From positions 2,399,098 to 2,463,097 of the forward strand of contig OX621164.1 in NCBI GenBank assembly GCA_951640195.1: a DNA stretch of 64,000 nt, given 5' to 3'. Shown here in pieces: positions 32,039 to 44,069 of the stretch. The stretch is from Porpolomopsis calyptriformis. Taxonomy: Eukaryota; Basidiomycota; Agaricomycetes; Agaricales; Hygrophoraceae. The notes under the pieces are model-generated. The model did no database searches. It was not told the DNA's origin and was given only the letters and a program-made list of their open reading frames with translations. Numbering within the stretch: the stretch's first letter is position 1; every line of letters begins with the position of its first letter. A program made the position numbers and the translations under genes.

Positions 32039-32511
32039 TGGACAACGTTGTTTGGTCTCATTTGGGGTGGTCCCAACAAAGTGTGCTGGATATTCAAAAA
32101 AGTGTAAGGGTTGGTAGATTTGAGTGCCTTGCTCAATCACTGCGTTTCAGGGTTTTGTAGTAGGTACTGTGTGAGATAATGGGATGTCGAGTGACTGAGT
32201 GTAGATAATGAAATTTTGAGGTCACCTGAATTTTCGTTTAGAGAGAACGATTGAGATCACCTTATCCGATCTCGAATCGCCTCCACTTTGACTGCCCAAC
32301 TTTTCCCTCAACTACCCACACCTACGTCGCCTACCGTTGCCTGCGTGTATCCACTCATTCGGCCTCACATCAAGTATTTCCATTACCGCTTACTTGGTAT
32401 ATACTGATTGCTTCTTCGTATTCTGATACAGTCTTTATACATCTCAATTTACCTCTGTGCATTGGGCCAAAGGGCTTGAGGACTTGGCGTCTAAGTCCAT
32501 TTTACACCATC

Positions 32512-35500
32512 ATGTCCGAAACGAATAAGGCTGCTAGTAAGGGTCGGAAACAGGTATGTACATCTGCAATGAGATTTCCGGTGTTAGCTAATCTACTTCC
32601 TACAGTACTACAAAGAAAAGGATTGGTGCACATGCAATGATTGCATACGAGCGCATGGACCACAAGGCTAGCAACTGCCAGCGTATACGCGTCGAAGGCA
32701 TTGCGACAAGCAAGAACGTGCATTGGCAGCACAGTCAGTCAAACGACCTCGTGCACCACTATTGCCATATGAAGAAATGAACGCATTCAAGAAATTCCGA
32801 TCAGATACTGAGCAAACCCAGGCGAGCAAACCCCAGGATCCAGTAGGTGTCCAAGACATCGCTATCGATGATTTTCAATTGGGTGATGCTGGATGTTCTC
32901 ATACATCAATTCCGGGTATGTTTCTATGCACCTCGCTTGCGTGTTATTAACCTCTGACACAGATTCAACACTGCTGGATGCGACACCAAGTCTGGATTCA
33001 CAATATATCACTGCGCTGTCAACCATCAAGTCAATACAGGTGGAATATCACCTCCTCAAGCACAATTTTATTTTTCCCATTGAGCTCGACTTTACTTCTG
33101 GCAACAAGACGATCCCTATCAGTACCTCGGGTGTTGCCTTCTCACTGGAAGAGGCATTTGCCCCATCCACTCATGATCTCGCGTACACCAAGACAAATGC
33201 ACCTCTGCATTTGTACGCAGAGTCTCTCAGCAAACTTCTAGCTGCCCTTGATGAGATAGAGACTAATAGGCAGGAAAATGTGCAGGACGACTGCCGTGCA
33301 GTGATAAAACAAATAGCCGATGAAGCCAAATTTTTGCGCTATCGTGTATCCGCCATTTGGGAAAATTGGTTGCTTCATTAGGAGAATGAAACTTCTCACT
33401 TCCCACAGGTATTTTTCTATTCCGAAAGTTCATGTACACGCTAATATTTCTTCACAGGAATTTACTGCCGATTACTTTCAACCTGAAGATCTGCCAGGGG
33501 AGGATTACAATGATCCCCCTCAGTCTGATGAATTCTATGGCACAGCTAGTCTTGAGCAACCTCCAGATGAGAATCCTGCACCCGATAACAACACCCAACT
33601 CCCACACATTATCGATGCACCCCCTCCACCAAGTCATATCCTACAGGAATCTGCCACACATTGGTTTTGGCAGATAATCCTCCTGCTTGCTACATGGCTC
33701 AATCTACACTACCATTTACCTCATCACGCTTGTACTCTTTTACTCAAGGTACTCCATGTTATTTTTACAGGTCTCGGTCATATCAATCCTGGAGACAAGG
33801 CTCCGCTTACACTCAATACAACATTTCACCAACTCAACTTAAACGATGAGTTCAGCATTTACCCAACATGCCCGACTTGCCACCAGATCTACCCTAGTGA
33901 CTCACCAGCCTCCCTCAAATGTTCAAAATGTTATATCCCATTATTCAAGTTCTGGCGTGGTGATACAAGTGGCCCATCATGCAAAAAATCATCAATTCCT
34001 ATCCTCCAATGCCCCCGGCGTCCAATTTCAGACCAACTGGCACGCATCCTCAATCGGGTTGGGATTGAAGATGCATGTGATGCATGGCGTACTCAAAAAT
34101 ATGTGTGCAGGACAAAAACAACAGTTATGGATGGAAACATATGGAAGACGATTCCTGGACCCGATGGGAAGCCTTTCATTGACAACAATCCAGAGTGTGA
34201 TGACTGTGATGAGCTCCAGATTGGCATTACACTTGGATTTGATGGGTACATCTGTATATCCTTTGCGATTGGCTGCTAAGACAGTCATATTTTATCTAGA
34301 TTTAGTTATAAAACTTCACAAGCAGGTTCAGGTGGTACACACAGTTCTGGTGTACTGTCAAATTGTATTGCCAACCTTCCAAATCATCTCAAGTGCGTTA
34401 GTTTCACATCTCCTCATATTAACTGATATTTTATGTGAATAGGTATCGCCCACGCAACCTCCTTCTGTATGGGATGACCCCCACATGTGAATTTTCAGCA
34501 GACGAGCTTCAACCATTCATGAAAGACTATGTGGACGATCTCATCAATCTGTACAACAATGGGATTGTTATCCGAACACCCAAGTTCCCAAATGGATGGC
34601 GGGTACGTGTAATCCTTATTGCAGTTTGTTGCGACCATCCAGCCATGTGCTGAGTCTGCGGATTTGGCAACCATCGCAAGGAGGAAGGTTTCTGCTCACG
34701 ATGCAAGATACCACACAAGGACTTATGCACAGAGGCTGCCATGATGAATGGTAAGTGTTCTCTTATCACAATTTAATAGCAACTAATTTCAGGCAGGATT
34801 CGAGCCTCATAGCGGTGCCATACACAGGCAGAAGGCTCACGAATATGCTCTTCTCACTGATGATAAAGCCCGTCAAGCTTTTTTCAACGAACACTCTGCG
34901 CGATACTTTGAACTGTCAAGGCTACCATACTTTGATCCAGTCCAGATGACAGTAATTGATCTGATGCATAATATCCTACTTGGTTTGCCTTTCTCATCTT
35001 TCATTTATCTAATCTTACTCTCCAACTTCAGGTGTAGTTAAGACACAATGGTATGATGCATGGATTCAAACAAATACATTGCATCAGTGGACAGCAACAC
35101 TCAAAGTCCAAAGGGAGTTAGATGAGATACACAGGTATCTCAAAATGGTGCGTTTCTCTTACATCGCAGTTGACTGCTGATCCATTCCTGTGTAGTTTGA
35201 GATGCTGGACTGGGTAGCACGGCTCCCAACTCAAGTTGGATATCCAGCGGGAGGGTCACTAATGGCAGATGAATGGAAAGGGCTTGCACTCATTTATTGC
35301 CCAATCATCGTATGTGTATTTACTTCTCTCCAACTTCACATGCTTATTGCGTGTGCTGCACCCAGATTCCGCTTGTCTGGCAAACGTGGTTACCTCAAGC
35401 AGCAGCAGATTTGACGAAACAGAACACCAAATGGGAAGCAGAAGAAGAACGATGGCTCCGGAGACTTGCAAGTGGTAAAGCCAAGAAAACGGACGATAAA

Positions 35501-36860
35501 CCTGCTGAAAAACCCAAGGCATGCATGCAAAAAGGTGACGAAGAGTGCTTCCTGAAGCTTGCCGCAGCCCTCAAGATTATTATGGCACGGTCAATCAAAG
35601 ATTCTGAGATACCTCGAGCAAAAGAGCTCCTTTATGGATATCTGTCTGGTTTTCTCAAAGTACGTACTGTTCCTATTCAATTCAATGGCTAATAAATCCT
35701 TGCAGTTTCACCCCGACAACGTTAAGCCAAACCACCACTGGCTTACACATATATTCGACCAGCTCAATGATTATGGGCCAGTGTACAATTTTTGGACGTT
35801 TCTTTTTGAACGTCTGAATAAAGTCCTCAAGAGTTATTCAACGAACAACCATGCCGGAGAAGTGGAAACAACATTCTTCCATGCCTTTGCACGAGATGTT
35901 GCTCTCCGAGATCTGGTTCTTTATTTTTCTTTTTTATTAACTAGATATTGACTATTTTATACAGCTGCTTCATCTCGAATCTGATGAAGCTTCTAATCCC
36001 GAAACCATGTGCATGCGGGACTCTGTCAGACTGATATTGGATACTGATGCAGATGTCTGGGGCACTGTTGCCTCCCTTGCGCGTGAGATTGATGAGAGTA
36101 CAGTTGACAGTATGCATATCTCATTTTATCTTATTGATTTGATACTCTATTGATTGATTCTAGTTTCACAATGGTTTTCTCTTAGCCAATTCACGATGCA
36201 GGCATTAACCTCAGACCAGCAAAAGCACTTGGTCAGTCTGTATCAAAATACTCACCCAGATGCTAAGGTTCTTGGCCGCACAGTTAACACTAACGATTGC
36301 AATGCCAACTTCCTCCATGGCCGTGCCAAATTTCACCGACACATTGTTCTTGATGGTCGATGGATTGTTCCTCATGCGTCACTCATGCGAGCACCAAATT
36401 CAATTATACAGGTTGAAATTCACGATGTATGCTATGTGGGACAAGTACTCAACGTGATCACGCACAAGCAACCAAAGGTTGAGGATGTGGTAAAGGTGGT
36501 TGAGGTTCAGTGGTTTCGCCATTTACAGGATTTCAATACAGCATATTGGGACCCATAGTAAGTCGTAAATCCTTTCCCTTAGTTCTCTCGGTCTCACTGC
36601 CAATTTAGTCCTGAGCTTGAGGTCTACTTCTGGCACCACTGCACATTTCTTGATCCAGAAGACAGTGGACCACTGCGGCTCATCCCCATCTCATCCATCC
36701 AGTCTCAAGCCTGCCGAATATCGCTTTTAAAACCAGGCGCGGATGCAAGCTTGAGTTCCAGTTGGGTATGGGCCACTGTAGGGTTGACACGGGTGCGTTT
36801 TCTTTCTCTTTTTCACTTGAGTGATGCTAATATCGATCTTAGGATGTTGTAGTCGTTTGA
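32512..36860 (+). pseudogene. Tnp2-type (CACTA/EnSpm-like) transposase
   Basis: Multi-exon transposase, close to full length. Exon 1 (ATG 32512, MSETNKAASKGRKQ) ends at a GTATGT donor. A cysteine pair follows (WCTCNDCIRAHG). Then come long acidic exons, CPTCHQIYP/CSKCYIPLF (33870-33950), GITLGFDGY (34220-34250), SGGTHSSGVLSNCIANLPNHLKYRPRNLLLYGMTP (about 34327-34475), CCDHPAMC.VCGFGNH..CSRCKI (34630-34700), LPYFDPVQMTVIDLMHNILLG (about 34925-34985) and VVKTQWYDAWI. The order is that of agaricomycete Tnp2 proteins (Pfam Transposase_21). It ends at TGA 36858-36860 after a final short intron. Two nonsense codons, TAG 32669-32671 and TGA 34651-34653 (MC-stop-VCGFG), make it a pseudogene, though most of the frame is well kept. 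Confidence 0.87.
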
Positions 36861-37420
36861 ACATATCTGTCTATTGCATCTAATCTACTGGTTGAGGTTA
36901 ATACAGAAGTGTCCATTCTAAGGCACATGAAAGATGATACATAGCAACAAAGTACAGAAGGAAAACCAGAGAGTACAGATTACACGGCAGCAAAAAGGTG
37001 AGTCCATGAGCCCATGAGTCTATGACGGCATTTTAGGTTACAGAATCAGCAGCAAAGTCCATGTCTTGAAGTATCTGAGGGAAACCAGCAAGTATTTTTC
37101 ATCCCAGTGTGTCATCTTGTTCGTGCGCATCTTGATTATTCCATCCTTCAGGGTCCTCCGCCTGTGTGAAAATGCACTCTTCTGTGCGTCCGCCAAGATA
37201 ACCTTTGTACCATTCTGTGTTGAGCATGATAGGGTATACATAAGGGAATGGGGTGGTATTGTTTTTGCGGCCAAGGTTAACCCATTTGGTGAGTATGCGT
37301 TGCTTTCCTTTATTCGTTTTCTTTCATTCTTCAGCGCAGATTTTGTCCAGATTGTCATAGACTGTTGAAATCTATAGAAGAATGAACAGCAACACTATCC
37401 AGACAAATGAAGGAGTGAAA
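36861..37420. other. Convergent intergenic region
   Basis: Lies between the 3' ends of the Tnp2 gene and the minus-strand accessory gene. Only short frames, no motif. CCATGAGCCCATGAG-type direct repeats are at 37005-37020. Confidence 0.5.
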
Positions 37421-37421
37421 A

Positions 37422-38616
37422 TCAAACCATCGGAGCACGCCAGACAGGTCTAACGACCTCCCAGACATGTTCATTTTCCATCCGAGCTGGATCCATACCA
37501 ATTGCATGGGCAATCTGAACTCGGCGTATGTCTTTCTTGATTTCATCCTCCGTTTCCAACTCGCTGACTTCAGATGACATCCACTCTGTCTCCTCTAGAA
37601 AGGGAGATGGGTCAACGTTGTACCTGGCTTGGTACTCTTTTTCCACAGCTTGGAAGCGGTCCTCTTTCCGCTTCAGATATTGGCAGTAAGTTTTAGAATA
37701 TCATGAATTGACCATTACTCATGTGCTTCTTCCTCTGCATGCGCTTATTCTTGGTGTTGGTGACACCCTTCTTTTGTGCTTTCAACTCATCCTTTGCGCA
37801 TTCCACCACCGTCTTCCACAAGTGGAACTTGACCTTAGCAAAGTACAAGACGTCTTCATAGGTAAACTTCACAGTCTTGTGAGTTAGTTCCGCTGTTTCT
37901 TCAGTCTAGGCAGTATCCGGTGAGTTCCATATCCATTATTTAACCCGTATACTCACCGTTTGGTCTTTGTAGACTAGTTTTGCAACCTTTTCAAGGATCC
38001 CAAGGTTATTCAAGGAGTCTACGCGCTCGTCAAACTTGAAGCGTTCAGCAGGAAGTTCCCCAACAGGCAGTGGAGATATGTAAGTTTTGACATCGCCTGC
38101 GCGTGCTGCCATTTCCTTCGTAACGAAGCGCTAATGTATTCATTAGTTACAGCCTCTTCTGCGATCATTCTTTGCCGTACACACCTGAAGCTGTGTGCGG
38201 GTCTCTTTCTGCTTGTCAGTTAACCTGCCAGCCTCGATGCTGAGCAGTTTCTTAGGTTTGCGCATCCTTTTTTGCTTCTTCTTTCTTCTGCTGACTGGTG
38301 CCTCGCCTTCATCGCCACCAGCATCACCTTCGTTGTCCGTTTCCTGCTCTATTGCGTATCACTTATTTCTGATGTCGTTCTCTAGGTTTTCAAGCTGGGC
38401 ACTGATTTCCCCAACAGTTGCAGCAAGTTCTAGGTTCGGCTGGATACCTGGGGCAGGTTCAGATGGAAGGCGATGGCCCAGCTGTGCAAGGATGGCAGCG
38501 ATAACATCTGGAGCAATGGGGGAAGTGAGGGCATGGCTGGATTGACCTGGATTGAAGCCAGGGGTTTGCGAGGCTCCAGAGAATGCACGGGATTGAGGAT
38601 AGCCCTGATTCCGCAT
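37422..38616 (-). pseudogene. Accessory gene convergent with Tnp2, unknown function
   Basis: Minus-strand gene with ATG at 38616 (MRNQGYPQSRAFSG). The first exon ends in a coiled-coil-like segment (PNLELAATVGEISAQLENLENDIRNK) at TGA 38359-38361, where CGA would keep the frame open. Then come a basic stretch (RRKKKQKRMRKPKKLLS, near 38250-38300), RFVTKEMAARAGDVKTYISPLP, a WKTVVECAKDELKAQKKGVTN block (37770-37820), and a final exon (37422-37646) ending in VWEVVRPVWRAP. Introns of about 50 nt separate the blocks. I recognise the general type as a hypothetical gene that accompanies Tnp2/KDZ transposons in mushrooms. No function is known to me. Confidence 0.6.
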
Positions 38617-38659
38617 AAGTGGAGGAGGGGGGGGAGGGAGGAGCGGTGACAGGTCTTCT

Positions 38660-39278
38660 CACAATAGATCACCTTTTTATATGTATTTCGCTAGTCTTGT
38701 CGAAGCTCAATTTAGCAAACAACTGCTCGAACAGTGACGTCATCCTTCTTTTGAGGTTAATTGATCTTCCTTGCGATGGTATAACCTGACCCCGAGAGAT
38801 TGGGTTACCCCACATAATATATGTTTTCTGAGGTAGCATCAGTCCAGCTTGTCTAACCTATCCCATAGGCAAACCAGCTTTTGTATTTTATTGAGTTTCT
38901 ACATGTACCGCTTTACACTAAGCACGGTTATCGGCATCACAATTGAGTTGGTCTGCTATGTCCTACCTAGCCTTGGATATTCCAACAGTTGTGAATCTCA
39001 CTGTACCTCATTTAATCAGCCTTGCATTCCATGGACTTAGCTCTCATTAACATTTGTATTGATATGTATGCAACCCTTGTTTAGCAACCTCCGAAACGCG
39101 GTGAATACCTAGGTATGAATACGACCAATCTTTATTGGGACTCAATACTCGGTAAAATCTGCTGTAAATACATGTAAATACCTGCCTTTTACCACTCTTT
39201 GGCACAAATACCAATAAATACCATATTAAATAATATGCCTTGGCCTTGGCAGGGTCTGTACCAGACTCATCCATTACA
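38660..39278. other. Spacer right of the Tnp2 unit
   Basis: No gene recognised. It contains scattered AAATACC/GGTATTT motifs (39100-39225), including the dyad GAATACCTAGGTATGAATAC near 39101. The presumed 3' flank of the Tnp2 transposon. Confidence 0.4.
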
Positions 39279-39400
39279 GAATCACTAGAGAATCACTAGG
39301 GAATCACTAGGGAATCACTAGAGAATCACTAGAGAATCACTAGGGAATCACTAGAGAATCACTAGAGAATCACTAGGGAATCACTAGAGAATTACTAGAG
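39279..39400. repeat. 11-bp tandem array GAATCACTAG(A/G)
   Basis: About eleven head-to-tail copies of the 11-mer, differing almost only in the last base. The core of each is CACTA. The last unit has degenerated to GAATTACTAGA. The 11-bp period is close to one helical turn, so all copies face the same side of the DNA. Confidence 0.9.
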
Positions 39401-39439
39401 AATATTGCTAATTTGTAATAAGATTATAAAACTTACAGA

Positions 39440-39620
39440 ATTTGGTTACTAGTATTCACTAGTTCTCACTAGTGATAATTTCACTAGTGATTCACTAGTG
39501 CAAACCTATATATGGTAAGTTACATAAGCAACAAATAGTCATAAATATCACTAGTGATCACCAGTTTTCACTAGGGATTCACTAGTGATCACTGGTGAAA
39601 ACTGGTGAATTTGGTGGTTT
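39440..39620. repeat. CACTAG/CACTAGTG-rich region with a hairpin
   Basis: Repeated CACTAG and CACTAGTG motifs (39455-39500, 39549-39590). A perfect inverted repeat has arms CACCAGTTTTCAC (39559-39571) and GTGAAAACTGGTG (39595-39607) around a 23-nt loop that itself contains CACTAGTG. This could be the terminal or subterminal repeat of the CACTA-type transposon to the left. The matching left end was not found. Confidence 0.55.
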
Positions 39621-39659
39621 TTAGTAGTATATAATAGTTTTGTCCAGTTTAAACCCTCA

Positions 39660-39786
39660 TAGGACAGGAAGCCGAATCGCGTAGTCGAGGATATCATAGC
39701 AGTGTAGTAGACGTCTGGGGGATCATGTAGATATATAGAACATGTACTCCAGAGCTCAGGGGACCAAGGGGTCATATCAGCATTCA
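39660..39786 (+). repeat. LTR family 8 fragment
   Basis: About 125 bp (GGACAGGAAGC.. to ..GGGGTCATATCA) matches the right end of the insertion at 43341-43912 with scattered substitutions, including the TATA-like ATATATAGAACATG. Only this end is present. Confidence 0.75.
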
Positions 39787-39898
39787 CCACCCCCATTGTT
39801 TATCAGAACAGGTTGTTGTCCCCATTGTTTACATCTTTTGATGATGTGAAACACAAGACATGTGAGAAATCCATCTCATACTCAATCATTAATTATCA

Positions 39899-40485
39899 TG
39901 TCTCATCCATCGCAAAGACCCTCATATAGCACCTCAGAACCTGAAGAGGAACTCGAGTACAAAGATGCACCTGAGGATCAACTTGAGATCCACTCGCCCT
40001 TCTCATTACAACTCCTTCCTCCTCTTCCTTCCTTGTCTGCACTCACATCTGGGTCCTTCACACCTCCAAACTCTCAGACTCCAGTCTCGTTCTCCTTTCT
40101 AGGTCTCCAACCTCAACGAACCCCTTCTCCTTGAGAGCCACCTGCTCCCCTCCCTAACATAAACCCTGATCCTGATCCAAGTCCTCCAACACCACCTCCT
40201 CCATCTCCGAATAGTCCCCCACCTACTCCACCAATGGCTACTGCTATATCCAGCAAAATCAAGCTTGCCGAACCTAGCACCTTCAATGGTGACCCCAAGG
40301 CCTATAGGGATTGGTACTGTCAGGTTATCATATTCCTAGCTGGCTGAGGCATTACTGATGCCATGGAACGTGCCCTTGTCACCCTTTCATACATGAAGGA
40401 AGGAACAGCCACCGTCTGGGCTCAGCAATTCATCGACAACTTCCTCAACCAGACTAACGCTCAGGGTAATGCTGTAACAGATATG
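39899..40485 (+). pseudogene. E6: gypsy gag fragment
   Basis: The frame opens at ATG 39899 (MSHPSQRPSYSTSEPEEELEY). It is proline-rich (PPTPPPPSPNSPPPTPP), then shows the gypsy capsid start (IKLAEPSTFNGDPKAYRDWYCQVIIFL) and LVTLSYMKEGTATVWAQQF. TGA codons at about 40132 (SP-stop-EPP) and 40345 (AG-stop-GIT) replace arginine codons. It stops abruptly near 40485. Same family as E5. Confidence 0.8.
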
Positions 40486-40720
40486 TTATATACAGCCACC
40501 ATGCTGTGTTTGTATGTATTTGTACCAGATACCTTAAGTACTAGTTACGCTTAGGTAAATAATAAGTTTACATCCCACTCACGCTTATACCAGATTGCCC
40601 TAATACATTGGTTCTGTGCATATCCTGGTATTGAGCAAAGTGTGATAACTTATCCCCAACCCTTACACTTTTTTGCACATCCACAAGAAATTGTGGAATA
40701 TCTGTATAAATCAACTTTGA
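40486..40720. other. Junction between E6 and E3
   Basis: AT-rich, no clear domain. One frame (HFFAHPQEIVEYLYKSTLIEKSFPVDD) may be upstream E3 sequence. No LTR end recognised. Confidence 0.4.
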
Positions 40721-42884
40721 TTGAAAAAAGCTTCCCTGTTGATGACACAGCCTCCATCAATAACAAAGACCCACATGAAGACTCGAATCATATGGGCCTC
40801 AACAGCACGCAACTTGCAAGGCAAACTGCCTGACAACGACGACCTGGGAATGGTGCAGATGAGCACCATCACTGATTCAGGCATGCCATGTCACAACCTC
40901 AGTAACACCCAAAGATGGCCAGCATCGGCCGTAAATTCACCCCAGAGTGAACAAAGACATTGTGCCAACTTAGATGATGGCAGCTCCCAACTCACGGAAA
41001 GAGAGGAGTCATTGCTGATGACAAGTTGGCATGTAAGCTTGACAATTGACCCTACACTTGATACTTTAATGCACACCCTCACTGAGGGTCAAGTGAGGAC
41101 AGGAATCCCTTCCTTGTCACGAAACCTGAATGAACGAGTATACATTCATCAAATGTTAAATCTATTACAGCATAATGAAATAGATGATCAATATGAGCAA
41201 CAAGACCCATCGCCCACACCTAGTCAGATGTTGACTGTCACCCATAACAAGAGACAACAAGAAAAGTGCCTGCAGAATCACGAGGCATCGAGTGAGATAC
41301 TCTCCAATGTAGTTGATCAGGTCAATGTACTCATTCAGATGAGAATGGGCAGAATTAGTCGTGAGGAATTCATGAAGCTAGCCAATGACCTTAATAAGGT
41401 TATGGTGTGTAAGAATAGCGACAACACCTGTCAAAATAAGATGGATACAACCACTCGTCCAGATAGGGATGAAGAAGACAAACTTCTGCAACAAGCAGAA
41501 GCTGAGCTTCGCCATCCTTAACAAGAAGACGAGACAAGTTCCATCTATCAGAGATGGCGAGCCACAGCTGATCAAGTTGATAAACATTGACATAGAAGTA
41601 AGAAGAGGAACAACCAGAACAGGTCATTCGAACAAGAAAATGAAGCGGCCTTGAGACCGGGCACATTCACACTCAAGGACAGAGTGGCCATCCAAAGGTT
41701 GAGAAATGGCGACATCCATGAAACCAGAAGATCTGGCCTGGACGATCAAGGCATCACCTTCAATGCTTCTGGAGAAACCATAGATTTATAGGCAGAAGGA
41801 CAAAATGAGCAGTCCAAATGAGACTGCAGGCTGCCCTCAGATAGAAGGCAGTATCACCAGTCAGACGATGGTGATTCAGATGACCCAGATCAAGGATTAT
41901 CTTATGATGATGAGAACGATCATAGTGAAACAATGGATACTGGAAGTGATCAGTTGAGAAATCGACCCTCTGATGCTACTAGACATGGTAGTAAGAGAAC
42001 GTCTAAACAGATGTCAAAAACAACAATACAACATAGAAGTTGTAGCCATAAACCTTATAAATATGAGGGGAAAGATCGACACTCTGATTACCTCAGAGAC
42101 ATTCATTATAAATATCATAAACTAATTGATGAACAAGTGGGCAAACCACTGAAAGGAAACCTATCCAGTTTCCGAACCTCATCACCTAAACTGCCTACTC
42201 CAAAAGAGTATAGCAGTGAAGAGGACATCAAGAAATTCGATGGGTGGCTTCAATCATTCTTGAGATGGTTGAAATTGTCCAACTATGCTGGACCTAATGC
42301 TGAGCCAGAGCATATCGTGTTAATGGCTATTTATCTTGCAGGCAAAGCAAGACAGTGGTTTAATGACAATATCAACAGCATGTCTAGGCAGAAATGCTGA
42401 TGGACATTTAAAGAGGTCATAACCAGACTGTATGACCAGTTTATTCATGAAGCATCTATACAGGATGCTACGACGAAATTCTATTTGAGAAAGTACACCA
42501 TGGAAGGTGGTGTCTCAGGATTTTTCTATGACCTTGAGAGGTATGCAGGATGTATAATACATGAGCCTGACTCATATACATTTAAAACCCAATTATTATT
42601 GGGTCTACCTGCAAGGATAACCAACGCAGTTGTCCAGAAAGGTGTTACCGCCGAAACCTTGTCACTTGAGACGATCCTCAAAGTAGCTTGACGTGTTGAA
42701 GAGAGCATTCGAATAAAGCATCGCTACAATGAGCGATGTAAGGCAACATCTGGAGTAACCAGTCAGCTGAAGGCAACTGCGAATATGCGGCTGCTTACAA
42801 ATCAGATGATGAATAAAGAGATGCTGTCATATTCGAAGCCAGCATACAATAAGTACACTAACAAATGAGGTCCATACTGACCAT
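40721..42884 (+). pseudogene. E3 gag, first part
   Basis: An open frame of 266 codons (40721..41521) is hydrophilic, with LSNVVDQVNVLIQMRMGRISREEFMKLANDLN. Next come a frame-broken stretch (AALRPGTFTLKDRVAIQRLRNGD) and a capsid part (42100-42690: YHKLIDEQVGKPLKGN, then FDGWLQSFLRWLKLSNYAGPNAEPEHIVLMAIYLAGKARQWF, LYDQFIHEASIQDAT). TGA codons at about 42398 (QKC-stop-WTF) and 42689 interrupt it. The capsid continues right of the 42885-44069 LTR. Confidence 0.78.
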
Positions 42885-44069
42885 TGATATGTCTGCTTCA
42901 TGTATGAGAACCAAACACAGAACAAGGTGCGAGGATGACTATAAAGAGTCTCAACACAGTCTATGATCAATGATCATGGATAGGAAGTCTTTGATCATTC
43001 GCGAACATGATCGATTGGGGAATCAGAAGGATTGGAAGATCGAAAGAGGAAGTCTTAGAAGATCTAGAGAGGATCTAGACTTGAGAGTGAGAGAGAAGCG
43101 AATATCTAACTTGTTAGATCACTAGCTACAATATACAGTATATATATCTTCTAGTACAAGGATCCCTTTGAATGTATATGATAAAAGGGGAGCCTCTCTA
43201 ATGATCTAAGGGGAAAGTAGTGAATGGGAATGAAGAAGTCGAATGAAAAGAGAGAAATAGAAGAGAACTGATGCCTTTGAATAGTGTCTTCCCTTTGATA
43301 TACAAACTTTCATTCGCATTCGGAAAGCTTTGATTGCGTTGATGTGATGTGGAGCCATCTGAGCTCTGGGATCTACCCCAAGAGATGATGGGAGGCACAA
43401 TAGAAAGCAGCTATCAAAGAAATCATAAAAATCAAAGAAATAGAAGAAATCAGAAAGTCGGAGCACTCTCTAGAGTACTAGAGGCGGTTGAAGAGGCTCA
43501 AACATGAAGGACTAGATGTGGGATGATGGAATCTATCTTCCTTCTCTATGATACAAACATATCTACAAGTAAATATATCTGTGAAAACAAAAATCCCTTT
43601 ATATGCTATATAGTAAAGGGATGAGACTTCTGAATAAAGCCACCAGTGAAAGGGTTGATGTAAATGATGAGGATCTACACAATGGATGTCTGGCTATCAG
43701 ATTCATCCTTTGATATGAGCTGCGATCGCGGATTGAAGGATTGAAGAATTCGAAGAAATTCGCAGAAATCTGAAGCATTCAGAGATAAATTGCTGGACAG
43801 GAAGCTGAATTGCATAGTCAGGAACATCGTAGCAGTGTAGTAGATGTCTGGGGGATCATGTCAATATATAAAACATGTCCTCCAGAGCTCAAGGGACCAA
43901 GGGGTCATATTAGCGTTCGGAGAGTTCGATGAATCTTGAACTCATTCAGGACGTTTGGGAGCTATCAGGAGCATTTGGGGAGTTCGTGTTCATATTCGAA
44001 GGACTTGATAGGCATCTAGTATTTGTATAGTTGAATATACAGTGCTCAGGTGATGGAGGGGTTATATCA
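42885..44069 (-). repeat. LTR family 6, copy B, inverted, in E3 gag
   Basis: Reverse orientation of the E4 3' LTR (11980-12587), recognisable end to end, with inverted ends TGATAT/ATATCA. It is longer because another insertion (43341-43912) sits inside. The direct 5-bp flanks (ACCAT and CTGTA) do not match. It has the same TATATATA promoter-like run on the minus strand. Confidence 0.85.
43341..43912 (+). repeat. Solo LTR family 8, nested in LTR 6 copy B
   Basis: A 572-bp insertion flanked by perfect duplications GCGTT (43336-43340, 43913-43917). It has a TATA-like run AATATATAAAACATG near 43863. Copy A of LTR 6 lacks it at the matching place. Its right end is shared with the fragment at 39660-39786. 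Confidence 0.85.
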
